A DNA stretch of 45,389 nt from Microvirga aerilata (GCF_016743775.1 NZ_JAEQMY010000041.1:1-45389); one strand, 5' to 3'. Positions 1 through 8,235 are shown, counted from the first letter of the stretch. Made by a program: numbers and translations. Notes: generated from the sequence alone by a model not told the origin.

Positions 1-174
1 CGCCTATCCCTGTACGCAGAACAAAGCCTTATCGTTCAGCAGATTAAGGATGGCCGGTAAGGAGGGTAAAACAAGCATCCCATTGTGATAGTAATCCCAA
101 TGGATATTCTCTGCTTCGAAAGAGAAATAGGGCCAATTTGTAACCGCCAGCGTCCGACGATGCCTTACGTCGCA

Positions 175-200
175 GGAACGGCTCAAATCCACCGCACGTT
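175..200 (+). promoter_or_regulatory. EcfG-type general stress promoter of the csbD-like gene
   Basis: GGAAC at 175-179 and CGTT at 197-200 are separated by 17 bases. This fits the alphaproteobacterial sigma-EcfG consensus (GGAAC-N16/17-CGTT) exactly. It lies 25 bases upstream of the start of a CsbD-family stress gene. No other promoter is evident in 1-224, and I see no convincing gene to the left of it. Confidence 0.75.
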
Positions 201-224
201 AAACTGACAGCCAAGGAGAGAGCT

Positions 225-413
225 ATGGTTGACAAAGATCGTGTTGATGGTTCCGCCAAGAACATCGGCGGTAAACTCAAGGAAGGCGTCGGCAACGTGA
301 CCGGCGATTCCAAGATGCAGACAGAAGGCAAGGCGGATCAAGCTGAGGGCAAGATTCAGAACGCCATCGGCGGCATCAAGGATTCGATCAAGGACGCCTT
401 CAAGAAGGACTGA
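225..413 (+). CDS. CsbD family stress-response protein
   Basis: This is a 62-residue hydrophilic protein without membrane segments. It has the CsbD pattern of repeated short helices built on 'GKLKEGVGNVTGD' and 'GKADQAEGKIQNAIGG' motifs. CsbD proteins accumulate in general stress; their molecular activity is unknown. The start ATG has a strong ribosome binding site (AAGGAG at 213-218), and an EcfG-type promoter lies just upstream, which suggests control by PhyR/NepR/EcfG. The gene ends seven bases before a truncated EAL-domain fragment begins, so whatever once followed it has been replaced. The length is normal for the family. Confidence 0.93.
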   Translation: MVDKDRVDGSAKNIGGKLKEGVGNVTGDSKMQTEGKADQAEGKIQNAIGGIKDSIKDAFKKD

Positions 414-419
414 GGAACG

Positions 420-728
420 GGCTATGCGTCCCTCACCCACCTCAAGCAGTTTCCGGTGGGTCACACCAAGATCGACCGGAGCTTTGTGCAGTACCTTGAG
501 CACGACCCTAATGATGCGGCTATCGTTGCGGCGGTGATTGGCCTCGGAAGAAGCCTGAAGCTCCAAATTACAGCGGAGGGCGTTGAGACGGTTGGACAGG
601 CGCAGCCGTTGCAGGAGATGGGCTGCGAACACGCGCGGGGCTTCTACTTTGCGCAGTCTGTTGCTGGTTCTCACGTACCGGGCCTGATTCCAAGGTCGGG
701 GGAAGCAAGGCAGCATAGGACAGCCTGA
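420..728 (+). pseudogene. Truncated EAL phosphodiesterase C-terminus (remnant)
   Basis: From base 420 the frame reads GYASLTHLKQFPVGHTKIDR and continues to a stop at 728. This matches the last ~100 residues of the intact GGDEF-EAL protein at 1935-4520, starting exactly after its DDFGT motif. The catalytic K of 'KIDRSF' and the E of 'AEGVET' are retained, but the EAL motif and the metal-binding N-terminal half are missing. It has no start codon of its own except a GTG at 456, and no ribosome binding site. It is therefore a relic of duplication or of a recombination that fused the csbD flank to an EAL tail. An active enzyme is not expected. Confidence 0.8.
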
Positions 729-754
729 AGGCGAGTTCCGCCTCCAGGCTGTCC
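718..754 (+). terminator. Hairpin after EAL remnant (terminator-like)
   Basis: GGACAGCCTG (718-727) pairs perfectly with CAGGCTGTCC (745-754), and an inner GGCG/CGCC can extend the stem. It overlaps the remnant's stop codon. There is no clear T tract. The intact copy has an equivalent hairpin at 4521-4555 with compensating base changes. Confidence 0.45.
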
Positions 755-821
755 TCATGAGATTGCGGAATCTGAAGGAGTATGTGGCGACCGTGGCGAA
801 GGGACGAGGGACTACGTAGCC

Positions 822-1568
822 TCAGTCCTCCTTCGCGGTATACGGCAACAGGCGCACGAAAACGTCGTGAACTCTCTGGTAGCATTCACATGAGACCTCT
901 CTGAGAGCAGTCGGGTCTGTGATGGTGATGCCGCCCCTGCCTTGCCTGACCCACCCTGCGGCCTGAAACCTCTTCATGATGGCACTGATGGTCGAGCGTT
1001 GGGTTCCCAAACGCTCTGCCCAGAACTCATGGGTTAGGGGGATCATCCCTTGATCGACGCGATGGCTCGTGCTCAGGATCAGGCGAGCACAACGGGCCTC
1101 CACACTATGGATTGCGTTACAGGCGACGTTCTGGAGAACCCGTGCCATCTGAGCCTCCATGAAGTGGCGCATCTGGCGCTGAATGGCGGGACGGGTGCTG
1201 ACCACCTCGTGCATCTTGGCGATCTTGATCCGTGAAGCCGTGCCAGTAATTTGCACGACATAGCGTCCGAAAGCCTGATTGGTGACCGCTGCTCCGGTGA
1301 GACCTGTGACGCCTTCGCTGCCAAAAACCGACATCTCGGCAGAGCGACCGTCGTGCATGACGGCCATCAGCGAGATGATGATGTTATGCGGAAAGTAGGC
1401 GTAGGGAAGGGGCTGGCCCGTCTCGCAGAGCACCTGACCCTGCTGCAAGTTCACGATCTCCAGGTGCGGCTTCAGACAGGCAAAGTCTTCCGGCTCCAGA
1501 GCAGCCAAAAGTTTGTTGGCTCGATGCCCCTGCACTGGCCCTGCACACAGCATATCGGTAGAATACAT
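822..1568 (-). CDS. Crp/Fnr family transcriptional regulator
   Basis: This 248-residue protein has a cyclic-nucleotide-binding-like beta-roll at about residues 20-130 (…LQQGQVLCETGQPLPYAYF…) and a C-terminal winged helix at about 165-235 containing 'THEFWAERLGTQRSTISAIM', the recognition-helix region of the Crp/Fnr group. Fnr-type cysteines at the N-terminus are not seen, so oxygen sensing through a 4Fe-4S cluster is unlikely; the ligand is unknown. The start is the ATG at 1568; a second ATG at 1553 is possible, and neither has a strong ribosome binding site. It converges on the EAL remnant and is divergent from the GGDEF-EAL gene, so control of cyclic-di-GMP genes is conceivable but unproven. 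Confidence 0.9.
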   Translation of the reverse strand: MYSTDMLCAGPVQGHRANKLLAALEPEDFACLKPHLEIVNLQQGQVLCETGQPLPYAYFPHNIIISLMAVMHDGRSAEMSVFGSEGVTGLTGAAVTNQAFGRYVVQITGTASRIKIAKMHEVVSTRPAIQRQMRHFMEAQMARVLQNVACNAIHSVEARCARLILSTSHRVDQGMIPLTHEFWAERLGTQRSTISAIMKRFQAAGWVRQGRGGITITDPTALREVSCECYQRVHDVFVRLLPYTAKED

Positions 1569-1934
1569 TTATTTAGTCTGCCCCTTATCGCTCTCTATTC
1601 TTATGAAGCGTAGCTAAAAGCAAGCATTCTGCTGGTGAGGCACCCTGACGCAGAAAGTTTACATCTCAACCAATCTTGATGCCGCTGAAAGTTCTGGACG
1701 AAAGGCATGGGTTATGTGTCGCATTATGCTGAACCCACCCTACGGACCTTGAGGATAGGCCGCGATCAGCGCGATTGGAGTCGCCATACGGGTAAGATCA
1801 AAGTTAACATCATCTCGTTTTAGATGCTGGCACAGGTACCCCACGCCACCCAATACCTGCCCTGGTTTACTTCATACCGGCGGGCTCATATGCTTGGCAG
1901 TGCTTTTTCAGGATAATATTCAGGCTTCCCCCTT
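1569..1934. other. Intergenic region between divergent crp-like and GGDEF-EAL genes
   Basis: No supported gene lies in these 366 bases. The region should hold both divergent promoters. I see no clear palindrome of the Crp/Fnr type (TTGAT-N4-ATCAA) and no EcfG-type promoter. Confidence 0.5.
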
Positions 1935-4520
1935 ATGTCAGTACCCATGTCCGAGAGTCGCTCCCCGTCATGGACAGAGGCTGATCGTCTCGCTGCTCTC
2001 AGGAGCTTTCAAGTTCTCGACACTGAGCCGGAAGCAGCCTTCGACGAGATTACCGCTTCCGCCGCCCACATCTGTAACGCGCCGATGGCACTCGTGTCCT
2101 TGGTGGATGATGTCAGGCACTGGTTCAAGTGCGAGATCGGAGTTGGAGCGCGGGAAATCCCGCGCGGCATCGGCATCTGCGGACATACTATTCTGCAATC
2201 CGGTGTCTTTGTCGTTCCCGACACCACGAGGGACTCGCGTTTTGCCGATAATCCGCTCGTCACCGGCAAACCCAATCTGCGCTTCTATGCCGGTGCGCCA
2301 CTGGTCACCGATGACGGACTGCCGCTCGGGACTCTCTGTGTTCTCGATGACAAGCCTCGCCCTGAGGGGCTGACGCCCGAGCAGTTAACCGCCTTGCTTG
2401 ATCTTGCTCGTGCGGTGATGGCCCAACTCAAGCTCAGGCAAGCCGAAAAGGCTCACGAGGAGAATGAGGCACGGCTCAAGCGCATCATCGATGCTGTGCC
2501 CCACATCGTGTGGTCGGCGCTGCCCGATGGCCGCAATGATTTCCACAATCAACGCTGGTACGAGTTCTCAGGTCTGCCTTTAGGCTCAGGGTTGGGCGAC
2601 AACTGGCGCGAAGCCCTCCACCCCGAGGATCGGGAGCGAACCTGGGCCGAATGGCAGCACTCCCTCGCAACAGGTGAGCCGTCTGAGACGGAATATCGTC
2701 TGCGCCACCATTCCGGCGAGTACCGGTGGGCTTTGGGACGAGCGGTCCCACTCCGCAACGAGCAGGGCGACATCGAGCGCTGGCTCGGCACTGCGACAGA
2801 CATTGACGCAGCCAAGCGGACGGAGGTCGCACTGGCCGAAAGCGAGGAGCGCTACCGGGCCTTGATCCAGGCGAGTGCTGCTATGGTCTGGCGAGCGGCA
2901 CCCGATGGTTCAATCATCAAGGGCTGGGGCTGGGAGGACTTCTCCGCACAAGCACCCGAGGAGTATGAAGGTCATGGCTGGCTGAATGCTCTTCATCCCG
3001 ATGATCGGGAGCGGGTCGTTACGGTCTGGCAGGAACTGCTTGAGCAACGCCGATCCGGCGCGGTGGAGTATCGCGTTCTGACAAGGGCCGGTGAGTATCG
3101 CTGGGTTGTAGCTCGCGGCGTACCGTTGAAGGCCGATGACGGCTCAGTTCGGGAATGGGTTGGCACGATCACCGACATTCATGAAGAGAAACAGTCTGAG
3201 GAGCGTCTCTGGTGGCTGGCCAACCATGATCCACTCACAGAACTGCCCAACCGCACCCTGTTCCAAGTTCGTCTGAGCAATGCTCTTGCCGAGGCAAAGC
3301 AAAACCAAACAGCCGTCTCTCTTCTGCTGATTGACCTGGATGACTTCAAGGATGTGAACGACTCCTTTGGCCATGATGCGGGCGATGCTCTGCTCAATGA
3401 AACCGCAAAGCGGCTGTCCAGAATGCTCACGGGCTGTGACACGGCTGCAAGACTCGGGGGTGACGAGTTCGCGGTTCTGCTGACAGACCCGTCCTTGCTT
3501 GATCAAGGGGAGGCGTTTGCCGAGAGCCTGATCAAGAGCCTCAACCAACCGGTGTTTTCCTATGCAGGCCAAAGCATCGCCACCAGGGCAAGCATTGGCA
3601 TGGCGCTGTACCCGGACCATGCCACGGAGCATGCGGAATTGCTGAAGGATGCGGACATCGCCCTCTACCGGTCCAAGGCTGCGGGACGCAATCGCGTGAC
3701 GCTGTATGCACCGGAGATGCGAGCCGTCGCCACGCAACGGATTGCGCTCAGGCGCGAGATGCGGGAGGCGCTCTCGCAGGATCAGATCGTCCCCCACTAT
3801 CAGCCGCAGGTATGCCTCGCCACGGGTGCCATTGTTGGCTTTGAGGCACTCGCTCGCTGGCACCACCCGACCCAAGGTCTTCTGACACCCGGCACCTTCG
3901 GAGCGGTTTTCGATGACGTTGAGCTTGCCGCCTTGGTGGGTCAGCGTCTGATCAGAACAATCGCGGCAGACATGCGCAACTGGCTCAACTGCGGTCTGAG
4001 CTTCGGGCGGGTCGCAGTCAATCTGTCCCATGCGGAGTTCACCCAGCCCGGTTTCGCGGATGGCTTCCTGCGCGCTCTCGATGAGGCACAAGTTCCCGCT
4101 GAGCATGTCGAGATCGAGATTACCGAGAAGGTGTTGCTGGATGGACATTTTGATGCGGTCTCATCCGCTCTGGAGACCTTCCGCAAGCACGGCATCAAGG
4201 TGGCACTGGACGATTTCGGCACCGGCTATGCATCTCTTACGCACCTCAAGCGGTTTCCGGTTGATCATCTCAAGATTGACCGGAGTTTTGTGCAGGACCT
4301 GGAGCAAGACCCTGATGATGCAGCCATCATCGCGGCGGTGATTGGCCTTGGCAGAAGCCTGAAGCTCCAGATCACAGCGGAAGGGGTGGAGACGACCGGC
4401 CAAGCCCAGTGGCTGCGGGAGATGGGGTGCCAGTATGCGCAAGGCTACTACTTTTCACAGCCTGTCGCTGGTTCCGACGTACCGGGTATAATTTCGAGAT
4501 GGGGACGCAAGGTGGCATAA
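1935..4520 (+). CDS. Sensory diguanylate cyclase/phosphodiesterase (GAF-PAS-PAS-GGDEF-EAL)
   Basis: This 861-residue protein predicts both synthesis and breakdown of cyclic-di-GMP. Domains in order: GAF about 20-170, PAS about 180-295, PAS about 305-418, GGDEF about 425-590, EAL about 605-850. The GGDEF motif is intact (508-512). The product-inhibition site four residues before it reads TGCD instead of RxxD, so feedback inhibition is probably lost. The EAL domain keeps EAL (637-639), the Asn of 'VNLS', 'EITE', 'DDFGTG', 'KIDRSF' and 'AEGVET', so it looks catalytically competent. No membrane segments are seen, so sensing is cytoplasmic. The start is the ATG at 1935, with a second ATG at 1947; neither has a good ribosome binding site. 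Its 3' end is duplicated at 420-798. Confidence 0.93.
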   Translation: MSVPMSESRSPSWTEADRLAALRSFQVLDTEPEAAFDEITASAAHICNAPMALVSLVDDVRHWFKCEIGVGAREIPRGIGICGHTILQSGVFVVPDTTRDSRFADNPLVTGKPNLRFYAGAPLVTDDGLPLGTLCVLDDKPRPEGLTPEQLTALLDLARAVMAQLKLRQAEKAHEENEARLKRIIDAVPHIVWSALPDGRNDFHNQRWYEFSGLPLGSGLGDNWREALHPEDRERTWAEWQHSLATGEPSETEYRLRHHSGEYRWALGRAVPLRNEQGDIERWLGTATDIDAAKRTEVALAESEERYRALIQASAAMVWRAAPDGSIIKGWGWEDFSAQAPEEYEGHGWLNALHPDDRERVVTVWQELLEQRRSGAVEYRVLTRAGEYRWVVARGVPLKADDGSVREWVGTITDIHEEKQSEERLWWLANHDPLTELPNRTLFQVRLSNALAEAKQNQTAVSLLLIDLDDFKDVNDSFGHDAGDALLNETAKRLSRMLTGCDTAARLGGDEFAVLLTDPSLLDQGEAFAESLIKSLNQPVFSYAGQSIATRASIGMALYPDHATEHAELLKDADIALYRSKAAGRNRVTLYAPEMRAVATQRIALRREMREALSQDQIVPHYQPQVCLATGAIVGFEALARWHHPTQGLLTPGTFGAVFDDVELAALVGQRLIRTIAADMRNWLNCGLSFGRVAVNLSHAEFTQPGFADGFLRALDEAQVPAEHVEIEITEKVLLDGHFDAVSSALETFRKHGIKVALDDFGTGYASLTHLKRFPVDHLKIDRSFVQDLEQDPDDAAIIAAVIGLGRSLKLQITAEGVETTGQAQWLREMGCQYAQGYYFSQPVAGSDVPGIISRWGRKVA

Positions 4521-4593
4521 GAGAGCCTGAGTGCGACTTCCGCCTCCAGGTTCTCCTGATCAGGTCATGATCCTGAAGGACTGCGTGACGACC
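4224..4593 (+). repeat. Diverged direct repeat, copy 2 (EAL tail plus 3' flank)
   Basis: This is the partner of 420-798. It covers the C-terminal ~98 codons of the intact gene and about 70 bases of the downstream flank. Confidence 0.7.
4521..4555 (+). terminator. Hairpin directly after GGDEF-EAL gene
   Basis: GAGAGCCTG (4521-4529) pairs with CAGGTTCTC (4547-4555), with one G-U pair in RNA. It begins right after the stop codon. The stem is conserved with the hairpin at 718-754 although the bases have changed. There is no long T run, so termination strength is uncertain. Confidence 0.5.
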
Positions 4594-4751
4594 CTGGAGT
4601 ACACAAGCCTCCCACATCGCTGGCACAGATTGTGGAGCACGGATCGCTGACAGGGCTCGCTCTTGGCCTTCAACTTATCCTGTAATGCAATCAGGTGCTG
4701 AGCGTAGGGTTCGCGCTGTTCGCTGTGCTGCACCAGCAGCTTTTCCAGCAA
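4560..4751 (-). CDS. Possible small hypothetical protein (doubtful)
   Basis: An open frame reads 'LLEKLLVQHSEQREPYAQHLIALQDKL' and ends with a cysteine pair (CQRC). It stays open upstream past 4751 into the end of the response regulator gene, but in that stretch it has no ATG; the only start here is a TTG without a ribosome binding site. The last ~10 codons fall in the repeated flank shared with 765-798. It may be a decayed gene or chance. Nothing in it is recognised. It is the only candidate in the 308 bases between the GGDEF-EAL gene and the response regulator. Confidence 0.22.
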   Translation of the reverse strand: MLEKLLVQHSEQREPYAQHLIALQDKLKAKSEPCQRSVLHNLCQRCGRLVYSRVVTQSFRIMT

Positions 4752-4828
4752 GTGATACTGGAGGGTAGCATCTAAGTTGCTTCTGCTGAGTTCATTGCAC
4801 TTACACTCATAGGCGAGATCGATGTCGA

Positions 4829-5224
4829 TCAGGAATGTGATGAGCCGTCCGTCAGTTCGTGGATCAGTCTTATGACTGCTGTCATCTGGTAGGGCTTTTT
4901 GACAAATCGAGCATCGGTAGCCACGCCCGAGAACCCGGACGGCAATGCCCCAGAGGTGACAATCACCGAAATGTTCGGGTGCAACGTCTGGGCGATTTGA
5001 GCAAGGTCGAACCCGTTGAGATGTCCCGGCGTGGTTACGTCCGTGAATACCACACCGATGTCATCCTTGGCTTGAAGGATGGTTATGGCGTAATCGGCGG
5101 TAGGAGCCTCGATGACCTCGAAGCCTTCATGTTCCAGAAATTCCACCGCCACCGCTCTCACTGCCGGTTCATCCTCGACCACGAGGATCAGTTTCCGTTC
5201 AGAGGGTACGCTGAGGTCGGACAT
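4829..5224 (-). CDS. Single-domain response regulator (CheY-like receiver)
   Basis: This 131-residue protein consists of a receiver domain only. It has the acidic pair (VVEDEP), the phospho-acceptor Asp in 'VVFTDVTTPG', the conserved Ser/Thr in 'VIVTSG' and the Lys of 'FVKKPY'. There is no output domain, so it should act by binding a partner protein or as a phosphate shuttle. The phospho-acceptor loop reads DVTTPG where DVDMPG is usual. The strong AGGAGGAG ribosome binding site lies about 17 bases or more from this ATG and suits better an out-of-frame ATG at 5238, which may dampen or couple translation. The cognate kinase is not in the window. Confidence 0.88.
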   Translation of the reverse strand: MSDLSVPSERKLILVVEDEPAVRAVAVEFLEHEGFEVIEAPTADYAITILQAKDDIGVVFTDVTTPGHLNGFDLAQIAQTLHPNISVIVTSGALPSGFSGVATDARFVKKPYQMTAVIRLIHELTDGSSHS

Positions 5225-5238
5225 GGGGACGGGGTCAT

Positions 5239-5960
5239 AGGGTAGCTCCTCCTAAAGGTCAAAGCTGACCATTGGTGATGGACGTACAGGTCTCAACCAG
5301 GGCTCGGATCAGCCGCATGAGCGCTTGGTGCTCGGGTCCGTAAGCCGTGCTTGCAGCGGACTCTCAATCCCAACTTGGCCAATGGGGTCAATCCTCTTTC
5401 CGCGCCACTCGCCTCCCTCACCTGACCATAATGGGTTGACCTTCGACGTGACCTTTTGGTTCTCGAGATGGCGAACGACCTGAACGAAGTGAGGGCGGAA
5501 GACATCTCATCGCTGACGAGCAAACGCGAAGTCAGATTACCGGCTGAACGGACGTGAAGCCGATTACGTCGAGCGAAGCGAGATCGAACGTCGAAGACGA
5601 GTGATTGCACGTCGAGGACTTGGGACCGAAGGGAGCAAGGTCGCAGACGCGGGAGAGTTCTTCAAATCTCATTATAATTACATCTTACGCATTATAGATT
5701 ATCGATTGTAGATTTTTATTAAGTAAGCTAAACAAGAAGACTCTCCTGAAGCCACTGCGAGAACATCCTGTACACGCATCTTGCGCAATGCTTTGCGGAG
5801 GCATGAGCATACTGCATATCAGCCATGCTCCAAAAATATAGGTAATATGAAGGGTGGCTTGTTATTTATTAATAGGCGGTGAAAAATATAGTTTCAACGC
5901 TAAAGCTTAAATCGCTGGCCAGACTACTGGTCAGAGGCATTAATTTAACGAACTTTTATA
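5239..5960. other. Gene-poor region with composition shift
   Basis: No supported gene lies in these ~720 bases. The left part (5290-5650) is GC-balanced, with repeated short purine-rich words such as 'gagcgaagcgaga' and 'aacgaagtgag'. The right part (5660-5960) is strongly AT-rich, with 'cattata' repeated at close spacing. The shift suggests the edge of acquired DNA and a promoter region for the unknown genes that follow. Confidence 0.5.
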
Positions 5961-6638
5961 TTGGGACTAACTTATTCCGTGACTAATATCTTTGATGTGC
6001 TGGAGAGACAGCTACAAAATCTTGAGGGAGGCAATTCGTCTTCTTCCACCAACAACACGTCCGATCCTCTATCTGGTCTAAACGGCATTCCGTCTGTAGC
6101 CGAGATCACCGTGGCCACCTTCAACCACTACGATAACGGCAAGGATCACAAAACCAAGTGGTCTTCGTCTCGGTTCACCATGAACCTTCAGTTCTTCACG
6201 CAGACGGAAGCGTTCACGCCGAGGGAACCGTTGGCTGCATGGAAGGGCACGGTCCAACTTCTCGATCCAGGGTTCTGGATCAGCTACGTCGATGTGAAAC
6301 ATGAAGAGGGTAAGATCGACGCCGACACGTATGCCTACCTAAAGGCCGCGTATCGCAAGACCATGGACGAGTACCCCGATAATGCCCTGATCGGCACCTT
6401 TACGGACAAGAGTTGCGGCACGAACTACTCATGGCCCTACTTCCTGCGGTTCTACTACGACCGGTTCGAGGAACCGAACCTTGAAGTCTGGCTGGATGAG
6501 ATGCTTCCCAAGATCGATGTGTGGGAAACCGTAAAGACGGTTCCCGGTAAGCCGCTACCCATCATCCGTTCTCGATACAATCCCCACAACCTCTGGAAGC
6601 CCGGTCGTCCCATGGGTGGCAAGGGGAGGAAGCACTGA
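5961..6638 (+). CDS. Hypothetical protein (accessory, unrecognised)
   Basis: I do not recognise this 225-residue protein. A short N-terminal part with a Ser/Asn-rich linker (GGNSSSSTNN, about 23-34) precedes a region rich in aromatic residues (SWPYFLRFYYDRFEEP, about 155-170) and a basic tail (GGKGRKH). No signal peptide or membrane segment is seen. The longest frame starts at a TTG (5961); a GTG at 5979 is the alternative, and neither has a strong ribosome binding site. It ends two bases before the next gene, so the two are surely co-transcribed. The DNA is more AT-rich than the core genes, which fits horizontal transfer. Confidence 0.7.
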   Translation: MGLTYSVTNIFDVLERQLQNLEGGNSSSSTNNTSDPLSGLNGIPSVAEITVATFNHYDNGKDHKTKWSSSRFTMNLQFFTQTEAFTPREPLAAWKGTVQLLDPGFWISYVDVKHEEGKIDADTYAYLKAAYRKTMDEYPDNALIGTFTDKSCGTNYSWPYFLRFYYDRFEEPNLEVWLDEMLPKIDVWETVKTVPGKPLPIIRSRYNPHNLWKPGRPMGGKGRKH

Positions 6639-6640
6639 TC

Positions 6641-7033
6641 ATGAGCAAGCAATTGATTGAAGCCATTCTGGCATTGAAAGATCGCGTTGACGTTGTCGAA
6701 CAGAACACTGCGTCCATAAATCAGATCAACCAGGAGAACCTCACCACACTCGTCGAGGGCCTGACAATCTTGGTGAGACGGCTTGAAGCTGTCGAATCCA
6801 AGGTGGATCAGTTGACGGCTCCGGTCATCGTGGACAACGATGGTGTCATCAGCGAAGTCGCTGGTGCTTTGAGAACGGAGTTCAACACCTTGAAGGCCAA
6901 CATCACGAAGGAGGTGGACACCCTAAAGGGTTGGTTCCACACTCATCTTAACGATCATGAGATCAATGGTGGTCGGACGAAGATGCTGTCTGGTGCTGAA
7001 TTGACCAAGTTCCTCGATGGAGATCAGCCATAA
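6641..7033 (+). CDS. Hypothetical coiled-coil protein, partner of preceding gene
   Basis: This is a 130-residue, acidic, helix-rich protein. Residues about 5-60 show heptad-like spacing of I/L/V (IEAILALKDRVDVVEQNTAS…LTTLVEGLTILVRRLEAVESKV), and a second helical stretch lies at about 75-105. It is likely a coiled coil that oligomerises or binds the product of the gene two bases upstream. The ribosome binding site GGGGAGG lies inside the end of the upstream gene, which indicates translational coupling. No known family is recognised. Confidence 0.72.
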   Translation: MSKQLIEAILALKDRVDVVEQNTASINQINQENLTTLVEGLTILVRRLEAVESKVDQLTAPVIVDNDGVISEVAGALRTEFNTLKANITKEVDTLKGWFHTHLNDHEINGGRTKMLSGAELTKFLDGDQP

Positions 7034-7189
7034 GCCTTTCAGCATCCTTCACCAGCTTCGTGAACTTGTGGCCGGTGGAAATTTGCGTTTGGTAGTCGCC
7101 GACTCGGACCCGCACATGGAATGGTCGAAGCAAGCTCCAGTGGCACGAGCACTTCGCTCACGAAGGTGACCTTCAGAGCCTGAGGGAAA

Positions 7190-7220
7190 TCGGGGCTTAT
7201 CAGCCCCGACTTTCGTTCTT
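7190..7220 (+). terminator. Terminator-like hairpin
   Basis: TCGGGGCT (7190-7197) pairs with AGCCCCGA (7202-7209) across a four-base loop and is followed by the T-rich ctttcgttctt. It lies between the convergent units ending at 7033 (+) and 7270 (-) and could serve both. Confidence 0.6.
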
Positions 7221-7269
7221 GGCCTAAACACGGGAATGAACAAGATGATTAGGCGTAGGTTGTGACGCG

Positions 7270-8235
7270 TCAGGTAATGACCCTGTATGACTGCATTGGA
7301 TTGCCCCCGTTTATAGACGCTGCCCGAACCTTCACCTCACGCTCCTTTTCAGTTCCGCGCCAGATTACCCGAACGTGAGCCCGACGCTCGTGCGCACGTT
7401 TTGTAGGTCCGCCTTCCCCCTGCGTGGTCATCCTTGCGCCCTCGGCCAGGAGTAAGGCGCGATTGATCTTTACTATGCACGGTGCATCGAGTTTCTTCTG
7501 TCCAAGCCTCCTGTTGCGATTGTAGACATCAACGCTGAAGCTCCGTTTCGCGCTTGTCTCGACAACTTTCGAAGATGAGGTGATGAGCATCGTTGCAACA
7601 ATCACATCTCCAACGAGTTTGTCAGTGCGACTTTTCAATGTTTCGATTGCCCCGTTCGACCATTTGGGGCGAGGGATGCTGTAGACATAGGTAGTTGTTC
7701 CATCTGGGCATAGACAGAACGAGGCGGCATCAATCAACCAGGATCGAAACGGCTCATTAAGAGCCTCTTGACGAATAAAGACTGTGCCCTCGATGCCAGC
7801 CCCCGACTGTTGGAGGAGAGCGCAGTAAGTCCGCTCGAAATCCAACTCATCTTCGACGCAGTGATAAAGATAAGAGCATATCTCCTGTGGGAGAAAGAGG
7901 TCTCTCTTAGCCAACCGCCTCTGGCCCTCCTCCAAGTAACGGGAATACGCATCCCGCCCGATCCCATCGGTGTGCCAGCGGTCGAAAAGGGAGCCTAAGT
8001 CATAGTTGGGGCGCTCAAACACGAATGGTGGTCTCTCGGGATCGCCAACAATCGTTTGGCCGATCCACCGTCCACCCACGATGTGAGAGCCCGCTTCGAA
8101 TCCGGTAATAGGACGGACCGCACCACGCTTCGCGGCCTTTACAAGATCAAGGTAGCTGCGGCTCATGACATCACCTTGCGGCCATACTCCATGGCGGTAT
8201 GCAAACGAGGTGCTTTCATCGTGGGCTTCAAGCAT
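7270..8235 (-). CDS. Hypothetical protein with C-terminal HxRRxHxR motif
   Basis: This 321-residue protein is of unknown function. The last ~45 residues carry the pattern 'KRAHERRAHVRVIWRG' followed by a spaced V…R…INGG…YRV ending. I recall that pattern from proteins of phages and mobile elements, without a known activity. Residues about 90-170 contain a Cys/His/Tyr-rich stretch. No signal peptide or membrane segment is seen. The ATG at 8235 gives the longest frame; the ATG at 8166 has a better ribosome binding site (AAGGTG) and may be the true start. It points toward the coiled-coil gene and away from the recombinase unit, consistent with island cargo. Confidence 0.65.
   Translation of the reverse strand: MLEAHDESTSFAYRHGVWPQGDVMSRSYLDLVKAAKRGAVRPITGFEAGSHIVGGRWIGQTIVGDPERPPFVFERPNYDLGSLFDRWHTDGIGRDAYSRYLEEGQRRLAKRDLFLPQEICSYLYHCVEDELDFERTYCALLQQSGAGIEGTVFIRQEALNEPFRSWLIDAASFCLCPDGTTTYVYSIPRPKWSNGAIETLKSRTDKLVGDVIVATMLITSSSKVVETSAKRSFSVDVYNRNRRLGQKKLDAPCIVKINRALLLAEGARMTTQGEGGPTKRAHERRAHVRVIWRGTEKEREVKVRAASINGGNPMQSYRVIT

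Larger units (their letters stand above)
420..798 (+). repeat. Diverged direct repeat, copy 1 (EAL tail plus 3' flank)
   Basis: This stretch aligns with 4224-4593 over the EAL C-terminus and about 70 bases past the stop codon. Shared non-coding text includes 'cttccgcctccagg' and 'ctgaagga'. The copies differ by many point changes, so the event is not recent. The similarity fades after about 798. Confidence 0.7.

Noticed and set aside
4..192. Minus-strand open frame of 62 codons at the left edge
   Set aside because: No ribosome binding site, no family pattern, and it overlaps the EcfG-type promoter of the csbD gene.
3144..4148. 334-codon minus-strand frame opposite the GGDEF-EAL gene
   Set aside because: The opposite strand encodes intact GGDEF and EAL domains; this frame has no recognisable pattern.
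5293..5610. Minus-strand open frame of 105 codons
   Set aside because: Arg/Ser-rich composition without hydrophobic core, built from purine-rich repeat words; looks non-coding.
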